Shown here one piece after another: positions 14,231-20,050 of a DNA stretch of 20,050 nucleotides. Under the pieces are notes generated by a model. It worked only from the letters and a program-made list of their open reading frames with translations. It did not search any database and had not been told where the DNA came from. The translations under genes and the position numbers were made by a program. The stretch is from positions 1-20,050 of the forward strand of contig JAVBKA010000197.1 of the NCBI GenBank assembly GCA_031546715.1, written 5' to 3'. The DNA comes from JAVBKA01 sp031546715 (GTDB lineage: Bacteria; Bacillota; Clostridia; Oscillospirales; UBA929). Positions within the stretch are counted from its first letter, which is position 1. Each line of letters starts with the position of its first letter.

Positions 14231-15241
14231 CTATTCACGTTCCCAATCTATTCCCTCGCCGAATTCAATTTCCTTAAGGCGTTCCTTAAAGGTCTTACCG
14301 CTGAATTTTCCTTTGGACAGTCGTAGCATCTGGCGATGGTCGTCATCCTTAGAAAGACTTGCCACTGCAGAAAGTACATTCGTGGCAGCGTTAAGCTGAT
14401 TGCCTAATTGAGTTTGCTTGGCAATATGTTTGAGAATGTCTTCTTTGCTTGCGTTGCCGTAGTTTTTGAGATTGTATGCAAATCTTTTTTCCATACTTTC
14501 CTTTAGGAAACGTTCCTGCGGATATAAGTGACTATTTCGACACTTTTTCCCTTCCGGCGTTGTAAAGGTCACATACTTATCTTTGTCTGTCCATTTCGTC
14601 GAGTATCCTAATAAGGCAAGATTATTAATAAATTCATTACGGCTTCTTGAAATATCCAAACTGTTTGTAACATCCGTATATAGTTGAAACTTCCAACTGT
14701 TGCCATTTTTCTCTGAGCGATACTCCCCTCTTGATTTATGTCCGTGATTGTTTGGCGGTATAACAGACAGACCTCTCTCAGCACAAATCTGATCGCTCAT
14801 ATTTTTTAGTTCTTGAAGCTGTTTTGATGACTGCTGCCACTTATGACCGTCCTCTACACTAACCGTATTAACAACAAAATGTGTGTGGATATGCGCCTTA
14901 TCTGTATGCACAGCGTACAGAATCTGAAAGCCATTAAATTCTTGTGAACTAAGAAGCCGTTCTGCAATGTCCTTTGCAGTTTGTGGCGTAACATTGTCTG
15001 TAGGAGAAAAGCTTTGAACGAAGTGCCTAAACAGGCGTCCTTCTGTTTTGCAAAAAAGTCGCTTTGTAAACAGAAATTCATTATAAGCAGTTTCTGGGGA
15101 ACAGTACCGTCCCCCAGAAATGGCTTCGCTTGTTTTAATAGGATTAAGCACATAATTTATTAGCTTCTTCATTCCTGAGAGCGTTTGAGGTCTTCTTTGA
15201 CTGCTCCGCTTGTCTTGATCAATGAATTCAATAGTTGCCAT
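14231..15241 (-). CDS. MOB-P type relaxase
   Basis: The relaxase nicks oriT and stays covalently bound to the 5' end of the transferred strand. The ATG at 15241 follows AGGTGAG, and the N-terminus (MATIEFIDQDKRS, then 'LINYVLNPIKT') fits relaxases of clostridial elements. Tyr30 in 'LINYVLNP' is the likely catalytic tyrosine. The metal-binding histidines are in 'VHTDKAHIHTHFVVN' (His112, 117, 119, 121), and 'FRHFVQSFSP' is also conserved. At 336 residues it is on the short side, with a C-terminal alpha-helical tail. It overlaps mobC by 73 bases, so relaxase production is coupled to MobC, and VirD4 follows at once. Confidence 0.93.
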   Translation of the reverse strand: MATIEFIDQDKRSSQRRPQTLSGMKKLINYVLNPIKTSEAISGGRYCSPETAYNEFLFTKRLFCKTEGRLFRHFVQSFSPTDNVTPQTAKDIAERLLSSQEFNGFQILYAVHTDKAHIHTHFVVNTVSVEDGHKWQQSSKQLQELKNMSDQICAERGLSVIPPNNHGHKSRGEYRSEKNGNSWKFQLYTDVTNSLDISRSRNEFINNLALLGYSTKWTDKDKYVTFTTPEGKKCRNSHLYPQERFLKESMEKRFAYNLKNYGNASKEDILKHIAKQTQLGNQLNAATNVLSAVASLSKDDDHRQMLRLSKGKFSGKTFKERLKEIEFGEGIDWERE

Positions 15242-15549
15242 ATCTCACCTACCACCTTTGCGGTTTCCTCAATTTTTGGATTTTTAACTACGCCTTGGTG
15301 ACATAGGATTACGAGCTGATTCAAATTAGTACCAACTTTAGATAGTTGCTTACCAAATTCGGCAAGACCATCAACAACTATTACATCCTTATTAAGGCAG
15401 GCTCGAAGTGCAAAACTTGAAACCGACATACCTGTGCTCTTCGCTTTTTCTTTAATGCTTACGCCCTGCTCATGCGTTACTCTAAAACTTATGTACTCAT
15501 TTCTAATGAAGGTATCCTCCGTTTCTAAAGGGGTTTGGGCTTTGCCCAA
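15169..15549 (-). CDS. mobC: MobC-like relaxosome accessory protein
   Basis: MobC-type proteins bind near oriT and help the relaxase. The sequence has an N-terminal ribbon-helix-helix-like segment ('YISFRVTHEQGVSIKEKAKSTGMSVSSFALRACL') and then the MobC motif 'FGKQLSKVGTNLNQLVILCHQG' with a helical tail. The open frame allows a TTG at 15549, but no ribosome site precedes it. A strong GGAGG lies inside the frame eight bases before an ATT codon (15507), so a rare ATT start giving MRNEYISFRV is possible. I keep the longer form as the default. It overlaps the relaxase gene by 73 bases and lies directly downstream of the oriT candidate. Confidence 0.87.
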   Translation of the reverse strand: MGKAQTPLETEDTFIRNEYISFRVTHEQGVSIKEKAKSTGMSVSSFALRACLNKDVIVVDGLAEFGKQLSKVGTNLNQLVILCHQGVVKNPKIEETAKVVGEIWQLLNSLIKTSGAVKEDLKRSQE

Positions 15550-15561
15550 TATTTACAAGTG

Positions 15562-15666
15562 CTAAATGTGCAACATTTAGGTAGCTTGCCCTACGGTAAT
15601 ACAAGACGAAAGCCGTAAAAGCTTACCGTAGAACAAGACGAAAGCCGCAAAAATTTTCCCGTAAGA
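15562..15666. other. Candidate origin of transfer (oriT)
   Basis: This non-coding stretch lies directly upstream of mobC and the relaxase. On the plus strand an 8-bp inverted repeat CTAAATGT-GCA-ACATTTAG (15562-15580) is followed by GTAGCTTGCCCTACGG. The arrangement 'hairpin, then GGTA...GCCCT' resembles IncQ/RSF1010-type nick regions (hairpin, GGTAAATGCGCCCT). A second inverted repeat pairs CTACGGTAA (15591-15599) with TTACCGTAG (15623-15631). The 15-mer ACAAGACGAAAGCCG occurs twice, at 15601 and 15633, as the start of two imperfect 32-34 base units. These could be MobC or relaxase binding sites. The exact nick is not established by sequence alone. Confidence 0.6.
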
Positions 15667-15672
15667 AAACCG

Positions 15673-16020
15673 CTACATTTCAAGTTCCTCTTCGTTTTCT
15701 TCAACAGGCACTTCCGCTTTTTCGGGAGCTGGGTCACGCTTAAAATTCTGCGTTTGAAGGTTTTTACATGCTTGCTCATAGGCGTTAAGTACGGCAGCAT
15801 TGAGTTCCTTTTTTGCATCTGCGTTGGCTGGTTCAAACATCTGCACGAAAACGCCGTCCTTACCCTTGAACCCGGGCATTGACGTATACAAGCCGTATTG
15901 CCCCTCTTTGACGGTTATTCCTTTTATGACGAAGGCGTTGTCTAGAATAACTGATGCAGAAGCCTTAACAGGGTTATTCTCGATGTTTTTAATGCTGTTG
16001 ATTTTTACTTTTAAGTCCAT
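15673..16020 (-). CDS. spoVG: SpoVG-family protein with acidic tail
   Basis: The ATG at 16020 follows AAAGGAGAG. The first 85 or so residues match SpoVG: 'VKINSIKNIENNPVKASASVILDNAFVIKGITVKEGQYGLYTSMP' features, then 'ELNAAVLNAYEQA'. SpoVG is a small nucleic-acid-binding regulator in Bacillota; copies occur in conjugative elements and phages. The product is 115 residues, longer than the typical SpoVG because of a charged tail ending VEENEEELEM. It follows the TOPRIM gene by 57 bases and precedes the oriT candidate, so it may act on element DNA or RNA during transfer (inference). Confidence 0.85.
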   Translation of the reverse strand: MDLKVKINSIKNIENNPVKASASVILDNAFVIKGITVKEGQYGLYTSMPGFKGKDGVFVQMFEPANADAKKELNAAVLNAYEQACKNLQTQNFKRDPAPEKAEVPVEENEEELEM

Positions 16021-16077
16021 AATGCGCTCTCCTTTTTTAGTTTGAGATTTTGAAACTAAGATACTGAAAAGAAAGTC

Positions 16078-17028
16078 CTACATTTCCATTTCCTCCTCTG
16101 CCTCCTGCTCGTGCAATGCCTGTCTGCTGCGGTATGACAGCAGTTCCGCATTAAAGTCCTTACTTAAAGGTATTTGAATATCTGCTGTATACCCTAGTGC
16201 GGAGTATTTATCAAAAAATGTAGCAGCAGCATTTTGTCCGTGGTTTTCCTCTTGATTTGCGTCATTGTCCAAACAAAAACTGATATGCTTAACATTAGCG
16301 TGGTCATCGAGGAAACGGCTTAGTGCTTTGTCTGACAGCCCTCCGAGGGAAAGTCTGCTGTCCTGCTCCCAATTCTTACCGCTTATGTGACATAGGCTGG
16401 CATGGCTCATAGCGTCAATTGCGCTTTCAAAAACAAATACACGGTCAGACTGACCGTGTATACAAAACGATATGCTTTTGTCCGAACCGCTTACTTCACC
16501 TTTAAAACCTTGACCATTGGTGTATGTACCTCTCAGTCCTGCGTATTTCGGTACGCCGTCCTTGTCCTTGCCGACGAACACACAATTGTGACGCTCATCT
16601 TCGTAGAGCTGCTTGTCTCGAACAAGCTTATTAACAACAGCAGGCTCAAGACCTCGGGTCTTGAGTAAATAAGCAAACATTCGATTAAAGCCAGTGGATG
16701 GCGGAGGTAGCTGAAACATTTTAGGTTTTGATTGCTGCGTAGGCACAGAACGATAAGTTGAAACATTGCCCGACAAGCTCAGCAATTTTCGGGCAGCGTC
16801 AGCCCAAGACACTCCCTCCATAAACTGAACAAACTGAATGGGACCGCCGCCTACATTCTGAGAAAAGCACTTCCATCGCTGTCCGTCTTCGCTGATTTGC
16901 AATCCGCCAAAGCCTTTTATTCGATAATCTCTACCTTCTTTATGAAGTTCACATCCGCTGGTTCTGGCATACTCTAAAAGATTTACCGATTGCGCTCTTG
17001 CAATCTGTGAATCTGTGAGAAGCGGCAT
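16078..17028 (-). CDS. DUF3991/TOPRIM-domain primase-like protein
   Basis: The ATG at 17028 follows GGAG, which lies within the last codons of the preceding gene, so the two are probably coupled. The 316-residue protein begins with a degenerate primase-like N-terminus ('RIKGFGGLQISEDGQRWKCFSQNVGGGPIQFVQFMEG') with no intact zinc cysteines. It then has the DUF3991 part ('LLKTRGLEPAVVNKLVRDKQLYED', 'AGLRGTYTNGQGFKGEVSGSDKS') and a TOPRIM domain with the catalytic Glu in 'FESAIDAMS' (Glu201) and 'ISFCLDNDANQ' (Asp254, Asp256). Relatives are common next to relaxase genes in Bacillota elements and may prime the transferred strand. It ends in EAEEEMEM. Confidence 0.87.
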   Translation of the reverse strand: MPLLTDSQIARAQSVNLLEYARTSGCELHKEGRDYRIKGFGGLQISEDGQRWKCFSQNVGGGPIQFVQFMEGVSWADAARKLLSLSGNVSTYRSVPTQQSKPKMFQLPPPSTGFNRMFAYLLKTRGLEPAVVNKLVRDKQLYEDERHNCVFVGKDKDGVPKYAGLRGTYTNGQGFKGEVSGSDKSISFCIHGQSDRVFVFESAIDAMSHASLCHISGKNWEQDSRLSLGGLSDKALSRFLDDHANVKHISFCLDNDANQEENHGQNAAATFFDKYSALGYTADIQIPLSKDFNAELLSYRSRQALHEQEAEEEMEM

Positions 17029-17030
17029 AG

Positions 17031-18440
17031 TTATTGCTCCATTTCAGGGGCTTGCTCTGCTTCGGATTCTACTGAACGTTCAGGACGAGTAACTTCCAAT
17101 GATTTACACTTGTCTCTAAGTTTAGCTACAAAGCTCTTGTCCAAATGAGTCATGTCGCCATTCTCACTCATCAGTCGAGTTTCCTTAAGAAAGTCACTCA
17201 TTTTAGCACCGTTTTGAACTAGAAGCACCGCACTTTTTATGTCCTTATTTTTTAAGCATTCCTTTAATGCTCCGCAATTTTGACTATTAACGTCAGAACC
17301 ATTAGCGATTAGTTTTTGGAGTAGTGCTTTATTTCCTGCTTTGGCAGCAGCATATGTAAGGATTGGAGCTGAGTCCTTAACATTTATGCCCTTGTCAATT
17401 AGCTCTTTCGCAACAGCAATATTATTGTTTTTTATAACATATTTTAGAATTTGAGGACTAAAATCCTTAACCAACAACGGTGTGTATGCGGAAATAACGG
17501 CACGTGACATTTTTGTGTCCTTAGCCTTTTTATCTTGCTCTATTGCTTTGAGTAATACGCTCTCTAGGCTTTTATGGTCTAGGTGCTGAGCTGTTTGTGA
17601 CAGTAGTTTAACGACCCTCTTTATATCTGATTTTCCCATAAGTCTATCTGCCAATTTAAGCACAAAGTCTTTTTTGTCGTCAGTAGCATTAATAATTTCC
17701 TGCAACATATTGTTACCGACTAAGTCCCCTCGATTTAAAACACTTAAAGCGAGCTTATCATGCAAATTTGGTAATTCAGCAACAACTTCCTTTAGAGCCT
17801 CTACATTTCCTTCTTTAATAGCAAAATGCGCAATATCTGCATCGGCAGTTTTGCCTTCTCTAGTCGCCTTAAGAAATTTGACCACACTCTCAACTAACTG
17901 ACTAAGCATTTCTTCAATTCGTTTGATTATGCTCTCTGTGCCTTCAACACCCTCAAGCTCACGGCGTGTGTCCAGTAGACTAAAAACAGATTTTATGGTT
18001 TCATCTGAAAAAGCTTCCTTTGCGGCAGCTTGAGCGTTGGCTTCAATCCCCACAGGTGTCGCAATATTATCTATTTTTTGCGTATTGTCAACATTACGCT
18101 TGTTACTTCTCGGCGGTTTTTCAGCATTCTCCATCGCAATTGGTCTTTCAAGGTTTGCTTCCTTAATTCGCAGACTGCCCAAAGTCTGAATCGATTTTGC
18201 ACTAACCTTGTCAGCCGTTATACCTTTGCTACTGACCACATTAACCGCTGTAATGCTTTTTGCGTTAATTCTAGCAGCAGTCATGTTTTTTGCCGATAAG
18301 TTTTGTGCCTTAATGCTTAGTGCATGGATGTCTTCGGATACGTTTACATCAAATGTAAACTCAACATCAGTTGTAAATACATATGCTCCCTTTTTGAGAT
18401 ACTGCTGCATTTCTTCCATACTGTTAATGACTGTTTTCAT
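17031..18440 (-). CDS. Ankyrin-repeat protein with five-residue-repeat N-terminus
   Basis: The ATG at 18440 has AAAGGA about ten bases upstream. The 469-residue protein has three parts. Residues about 40-95 are a five-residue repeat with an aliphatic residue at each first position (LSAKN, MTAAR, INAKS, ITAVN, ITADK, VSAKS), which suggests a small beta-helix. Residues about 96-200 are a charged helical linker. Residues about 200-435 are ankyrin-like helical repeats such as 'ILTYAAAKAGNKALLQKLIANGSDVNS' in pieces. The C-terminus is acidic, ending SEAEQAPEMEQ. There is no signal peptide. Similar N-terminal repeats occur in short phage and element proteins. The fusion to ankyrins suggests a protein-binding role; the function is unknown. 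It may be co-expressed with the TOPRIM gene. Confidence 0.8.
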   Translation of the reverse strand: MKTVINSMEEMQQYLKKGAYVFTTDVEFTFDVNVSEDIHALSIKAQNLSAKNMTAARINAKSITAVNVVSSKGITADKVSAKSIQTLGSLRIKEANLERPIAMENAEKPPRSNKRNVDNTQKIDNIATPVGIEANAQAAAKEAFSDETIKSVFSLLDTRRELEGVEGTESIIKRIEEMLSQLVESVVKFLKATREGKTADADIAHFAIKEGNVEALKEVVAELPNLHDKLALSVLNRGDLVGNNMLQEIINATDDKKDFVLKLADRLMGKSDIKRVVKLLSQTAQHLDHKSLESVLLKAIEQDKKAKDTKMSRAVISAYTPLLVKDFSPQILKYVIKNNNIAVAKELIDKGINVKDSAPILTYAAAKAGNKALLQKLIANGSDVNSQNCGALKECLKNKDIKSAVLLVQNGAKMSDFLKETRLMSENGDMTHLDKSFVAKLRDKCKSLEVTRPERSVESEAEQAPEMEQ

Positions 18441-18505
18441 GATACATTTTCCTTTCTAAATCAGGTTTCACAAGACTAATAAAAATTTATCCCTCCTTCT
18501 TCGCA

Positions 18506-18539
18506 AAGAAAAAAGAGCTATGCTTTTCAGCACAGCTCT
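18506..18539 (-). terminator. Intrinsic terminator after the HepT-like gene
   Basis: On the minus strand AGAGCTGTGCT-GAAA-AGCATAGCTCT forms an 11-bp stem (one G-U pair) with a GAAA tetraloop, followed by TTTTTTCTTT. It closes the toxin-antitoxin unit and separates it from the ankyrin/TOPRIM/transfer genes downstream. I found no convincing promoter in the 66 bases between it and the next ATG. Confidence 0.9.
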
Positions 18540-18555
18540 CTATTGCCAGTAATCG

Positions 18556-18951
18556 CTATCTTTCGAGTTCGTCTTCGTAATCTTCTGTGTATTCCATCCC
18601 TCTGTGTTTAGAATTTTCGTGCCGCAGAATGGATTTAATCTGCAAATTTAACTCTGGTAAGCTATCCGCAATCGTTGTCCAAAGTATCGTCAGCTTAACA
18701 TTCTCATAATCATGAACTATTCTGTTGCGCATATTGCGAATGCTCTTCCATGGTATTTCAGGCGTAGATACGAGCATATCATCACTGATTTCTTTAGCAA
18801 GCTCACCAATTTGCCCTATGCAAAACGCTGTTGCAGATAAAGTTTTTCGGTCACTTGCAAAGGCATCATACGACATTCCTTTCGCAAAGGAAATTGCATC
18901 ATCAACATACCCACTGATTTTCAAAAGAATTTTTCTATCTCTAGCGTTCAT
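18556..18951 (-). CDS. hepT: HepT-like HEPN-domain toxin
   Basis: I chose the ATG at 18951 (MNARDRKILLKI), which has GGGGGTGG upstream; an earlier in-frame start lies within the preceding gene. The 131-residue protein is helical and carries the HEPN motif R-x4-H in 'RNRIVHDY', preceded by 'IPWKSIRNM', typical of HepT RNases. The N-terminal part matches the family ('YVDDAISFAKGMSYDAFASD' and 'CIGQIGELAKEISDD'). In known MntA/HepT systems the toxin is an RNase that is blocked when MntA adds AMP to a Tyr near the active site, here plausibly the Tyr of HDY. The gene overlaps its partner by 11 bases. The acidic C-terminal end (DYEDELER) is an extra feature. Confidence 0.88.
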   Translation of the reverse strand: MNARDRKILLKISGYVDDAISFAKGMSYDAFASDRKTLSATAFCIGQIGELAKEISDDMLVSTPEIPWKSIRNMRNRIVHDYENVKLTILWTTIADSLPELNLQIKSILRHENSKHRGMEYTEDYEDELER

Positions 18952-19258
18952 AAAGAACCACCCCCTGCTTCTGGATTTCTCTATAAATAGACGAGTCTTT
19001 TTCAATCTCACAAACTTCAAGTAAATCTACTTTTTTCCCCAACGCATCAGTAATATCCCCAAGAACGCCATAAAAGTTAATGTTAACGAGTTCACCATGA
19101 CTATCAATGACTATGTCAACATCACTTAGGCTGTCCGCCTTGCCCTTGGCATACGAGCCGAACAAAGTTGCTTTATAGACTGGTGCTGAGCTAAAAACAG
19201 GGTAAAGCATATTTTTAATTTCAAATATTGAATAAATTTTACTATTGTTCTTTTCCAA
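18941..19258 (-). CDS. mntA: MntA-like minimal nucleotidyltransferase antitoxin
   Basis: MntA-type proteins neutralise HepT by adding AMP. The core motif is present: 'LFGSYAKGKADSLSDVDIVID' carries GS and, ten residues later, D-x-D. I propose the TTG at 19258 as the main start because a perfect AGGAGG lies eight bases upstream, giving 105 residues starting MEKNNSKIYSI, the normal family length. The frame is open further upstream, through a membrane segment, to TTG 19444 (see separate entry). The gene overlaps hepT by 11 bases and is transcribed from the consensus promoter at 19458-19486. Confidence 0.85.
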   Translation of the reverse strand: MEKNNSKIYSIFEIKNMLYPVFSSAPVYKATLFGSYAKGKADSLSDVDIVIDSHGELVNINFYGVLGDITDALGKKVDLLEVCEIEKDSSIYREIQKQGVVLYER

Positions 19259-19444
19259 AATAACCGCCTCCTTGTCAGAGCTACATTTACAAATAATTTT
19301 GTTGTTTTTGTCTTTGGCTTTTCTTCTGTTTCTGATGGCAGAAAGTGTAGTTTTTACTATATCATAAAAAACTGCGACAATAAATCCTAACGCCGAACCT
19401 ACTCCGAACCAAATAAGAAGATACTTTGCAAGCGATGTTATCAA
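19259..19444 (-). other. In-frame upstream extension of MntA with a membrane helix
   Basis: Upstream of the proposed MntA start the frame stays open and encodes a hydrophobic helix (YLLIWFGVGSALGFIVAVFY), a basic flank (RNRRKAKDKNNK) and a short linker, in phase with MntA. A TTG at 19444 could start it, but the predicted transcription start is at about 19451, so its GGGGAG site would be mostly cut off. The upstream ATG at 19459 lies within the -10 box and cannot be used from this promoter. It is either a membrane-anchored long form of MntA from a near-leaderless start, or an untranslated leader of about 190 bases. Confidence 0.45.
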
Positions 19445-19457
19445 TATTACTCTCCCC

Positions 19458-19486
19458 ATTATATATTTTAGTAATTACATTGTCAA
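19458..19486 (-). promoter_or_regulatory. Perfect sigma-A promoter of the MntA/HepT unit
   Basis: On the minus strand TTGACA (19486-19481), a 17-base spacer and TATAAT (19463-19458) match the consensus exactly. It lies in the 42-base gap after the ParB-like gene. Transcription should begin near 19451, so the toxin-antitoxin pair has its own strong promoter as well as its own terminator. Confidence 0.8.
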
Positions 19487-19501
19487 TTCTGCACTTAGCT
19501 A

Positions 19502-20050
19502 CTACTTGTCTTTTGCTTGGTTTTCAAAATACTCAGCCAACGCCTTTTGAATTGTCTCCTCAATATCCTTAACTGGTGTGTCCGCTTGAAAGTATTGAGA
19601 GTAAATTTTATAAGATATTTTTGCGGCAGGCGGAGCTTTTATCTTTTTCTCGTATTCGCCAGTAAGCACCATTACCAGCTTAGTAGGGTTCAGCTTGTGA
19701 GCATTTGATAGCAGACGGAGTGTGGAAGCTTTTTTCATGTCTATTTTGTAGTTGCCCTCGGTCAATGCTGATGAAAGCATTTCCTGTTCATTCTCACGAA
19801 GATAGGAAAGGTCAACGGCTGCAACAAATGAAATACCTTCGTCATCTACATAGTTTAAAAGCGACTTATTGAGAAAGGTCAATCTAAGGTATCTGGCAAT
19901 TTGTTTCGGAGACTGCTCATATTTGTCTCCCAATATCTCACGGCTCTTTAACTTGTGGTCAAGTTGACCACAAGTTGAATTTTCCTTAGAACCATCTGAG
20001 TTTTCGCTACAATTTTTATTTGCATTTTCCATCTCTGAAATTATATCATG
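19502..20050 (-). CDS. parB: ParB-like partition protein, C-terminal part
   Basis: The frame has no stop up to the window edge (residues HDIISE precede the first Met at 20032), so the gene continues outside and the N-terminal ParB/Srx nuclease-like domain is not visible. Seen are a linker, 'TCGQLDHKLKSREILGDKY' and then the helix-turn-helix part 'SPKQIARYLRLTFLNKSLLNYVDDEGISF' with 'AAVDLSYLRENEQEML', as in ParB proteins of clostridial conjugative elements. The C-terminal helical domain ends KALAEYFENQAKDK. ParB-like proteins bind centromere-like sites to keep the element. The visible part is at least 182 residues. It is followed by the MntA/HepT unit. Confidence 0.85.
   Translation of the reverse strand, partial: HDIISEMENANKNCSENSDGSKENSTCGQLDHKLKSREILGDKYEQSPKQIARYLRLTFLNKSLLNYVDDEGISFVAAVDLSYLRENEQEMLSSALTEGNYKIDMKKASTLRLLSNAHKLNPTKLVMVLTGEYEKKIKAPPAAKISYKIYSQYFQADTPVKDIEETIQKALAEYFENQAKDK

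Noticed and set aside
15601..15666. Start of a CRISPR array
   Set aside because: There are only two copies of a 15-base match, with no spacers of constant length and no cas genes. A transfer-origin repeat is more likely.

Overview
All clearly protein-coding genes read on the minus strand. The window looks like the transfer and maintenance part of an integrative conjugative element, or a large conjugative plasmid, from an anaerobic Bacillota host of the class Clostridia. This rests on AGGAGG-type ribosome sites, frequent TTG/GTG starts, consensus sigma-A promoters, and gene families typical of clostridial gut elements: a SpoVG-like protein, a DUF3991/TOPRIM protein, a MobC plus MOB-P relaxase pair, a VirD4 protein, DUF4320 and a DUF6550-like protein. 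No species can be named from the sequence alone.

Layout in the direction of transcription, from high to low coordinates. (1) 20050-18500: the C-terminal part of a ParB-like protein, then an MntA/HepT-type (MNT-HEPN) toxin-antitoxin pair with its own perfect promoter and a strong intrinsic terminator. (2) 18440-15673: an ankyrin-repeat protein with a five-residue-repeat N-terminus, a DUF3991/TOPRIM primase-like protein and a SpoVG-family protein. All three end in similar acidic tails. (3) 15666-15562: a repeat-rich non-coding stretch that is a good oriT candidate. (4) 15549-12331: MobC, the relaxase and the VirD4 coupling protein. (5) 12316-10438: conjugation membrane parts (VirB2-like, a VirB6/TrbL split by one in-frame stop codon, a small membrane protein, a PrgI/VirB3-like protein) with a Flp-pilin-like gene among them. 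(6) 10441-4395: an almost complete Tad/Flp pilus assembly set in tightly overlapping order: prepilin peptidase, CpaB, CpaE-like, CpaF, TadB, TadC and two TadE-like pseudopilins. (7) 4339-2983: two unrecognised proteins. (8) 2978-2668: a compact convergent-promoter module with a 30-residue hydrophobic ORF, which I read as a candidate type I toxin-antitoxin locus. (9) 2503-1: a secreted, proline/serine-rich DUF6550-like protein and a large secreted tryptophan-repeat protein that runs off the window.

How the parts may work together (inference): MobC and the relaxase would nick the candidate oriT, VirD4 would bring the DNA-protein complex to the channel, and VirB2/VirB6/PrgI-like proteins would form the membrane part. 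The Tad genes, placed inside the same operon, would build a Flp-type pilus, possibly for mating-pair contact, with the two secreted proteins as surface partners. ParB and two toxin-antitoxin modules would stabilise the element. No VirB4 ATPase or cell-wall hydrolase is visible, so the system is either completed outside the window or organised differently.

The items most worth a second look are the convergent-promoter module at 2668-2978, the Tad/conjugation hybrid operon, the single ochre codon in VirB6, the oriT candidate, and the shared acidic C-termini.
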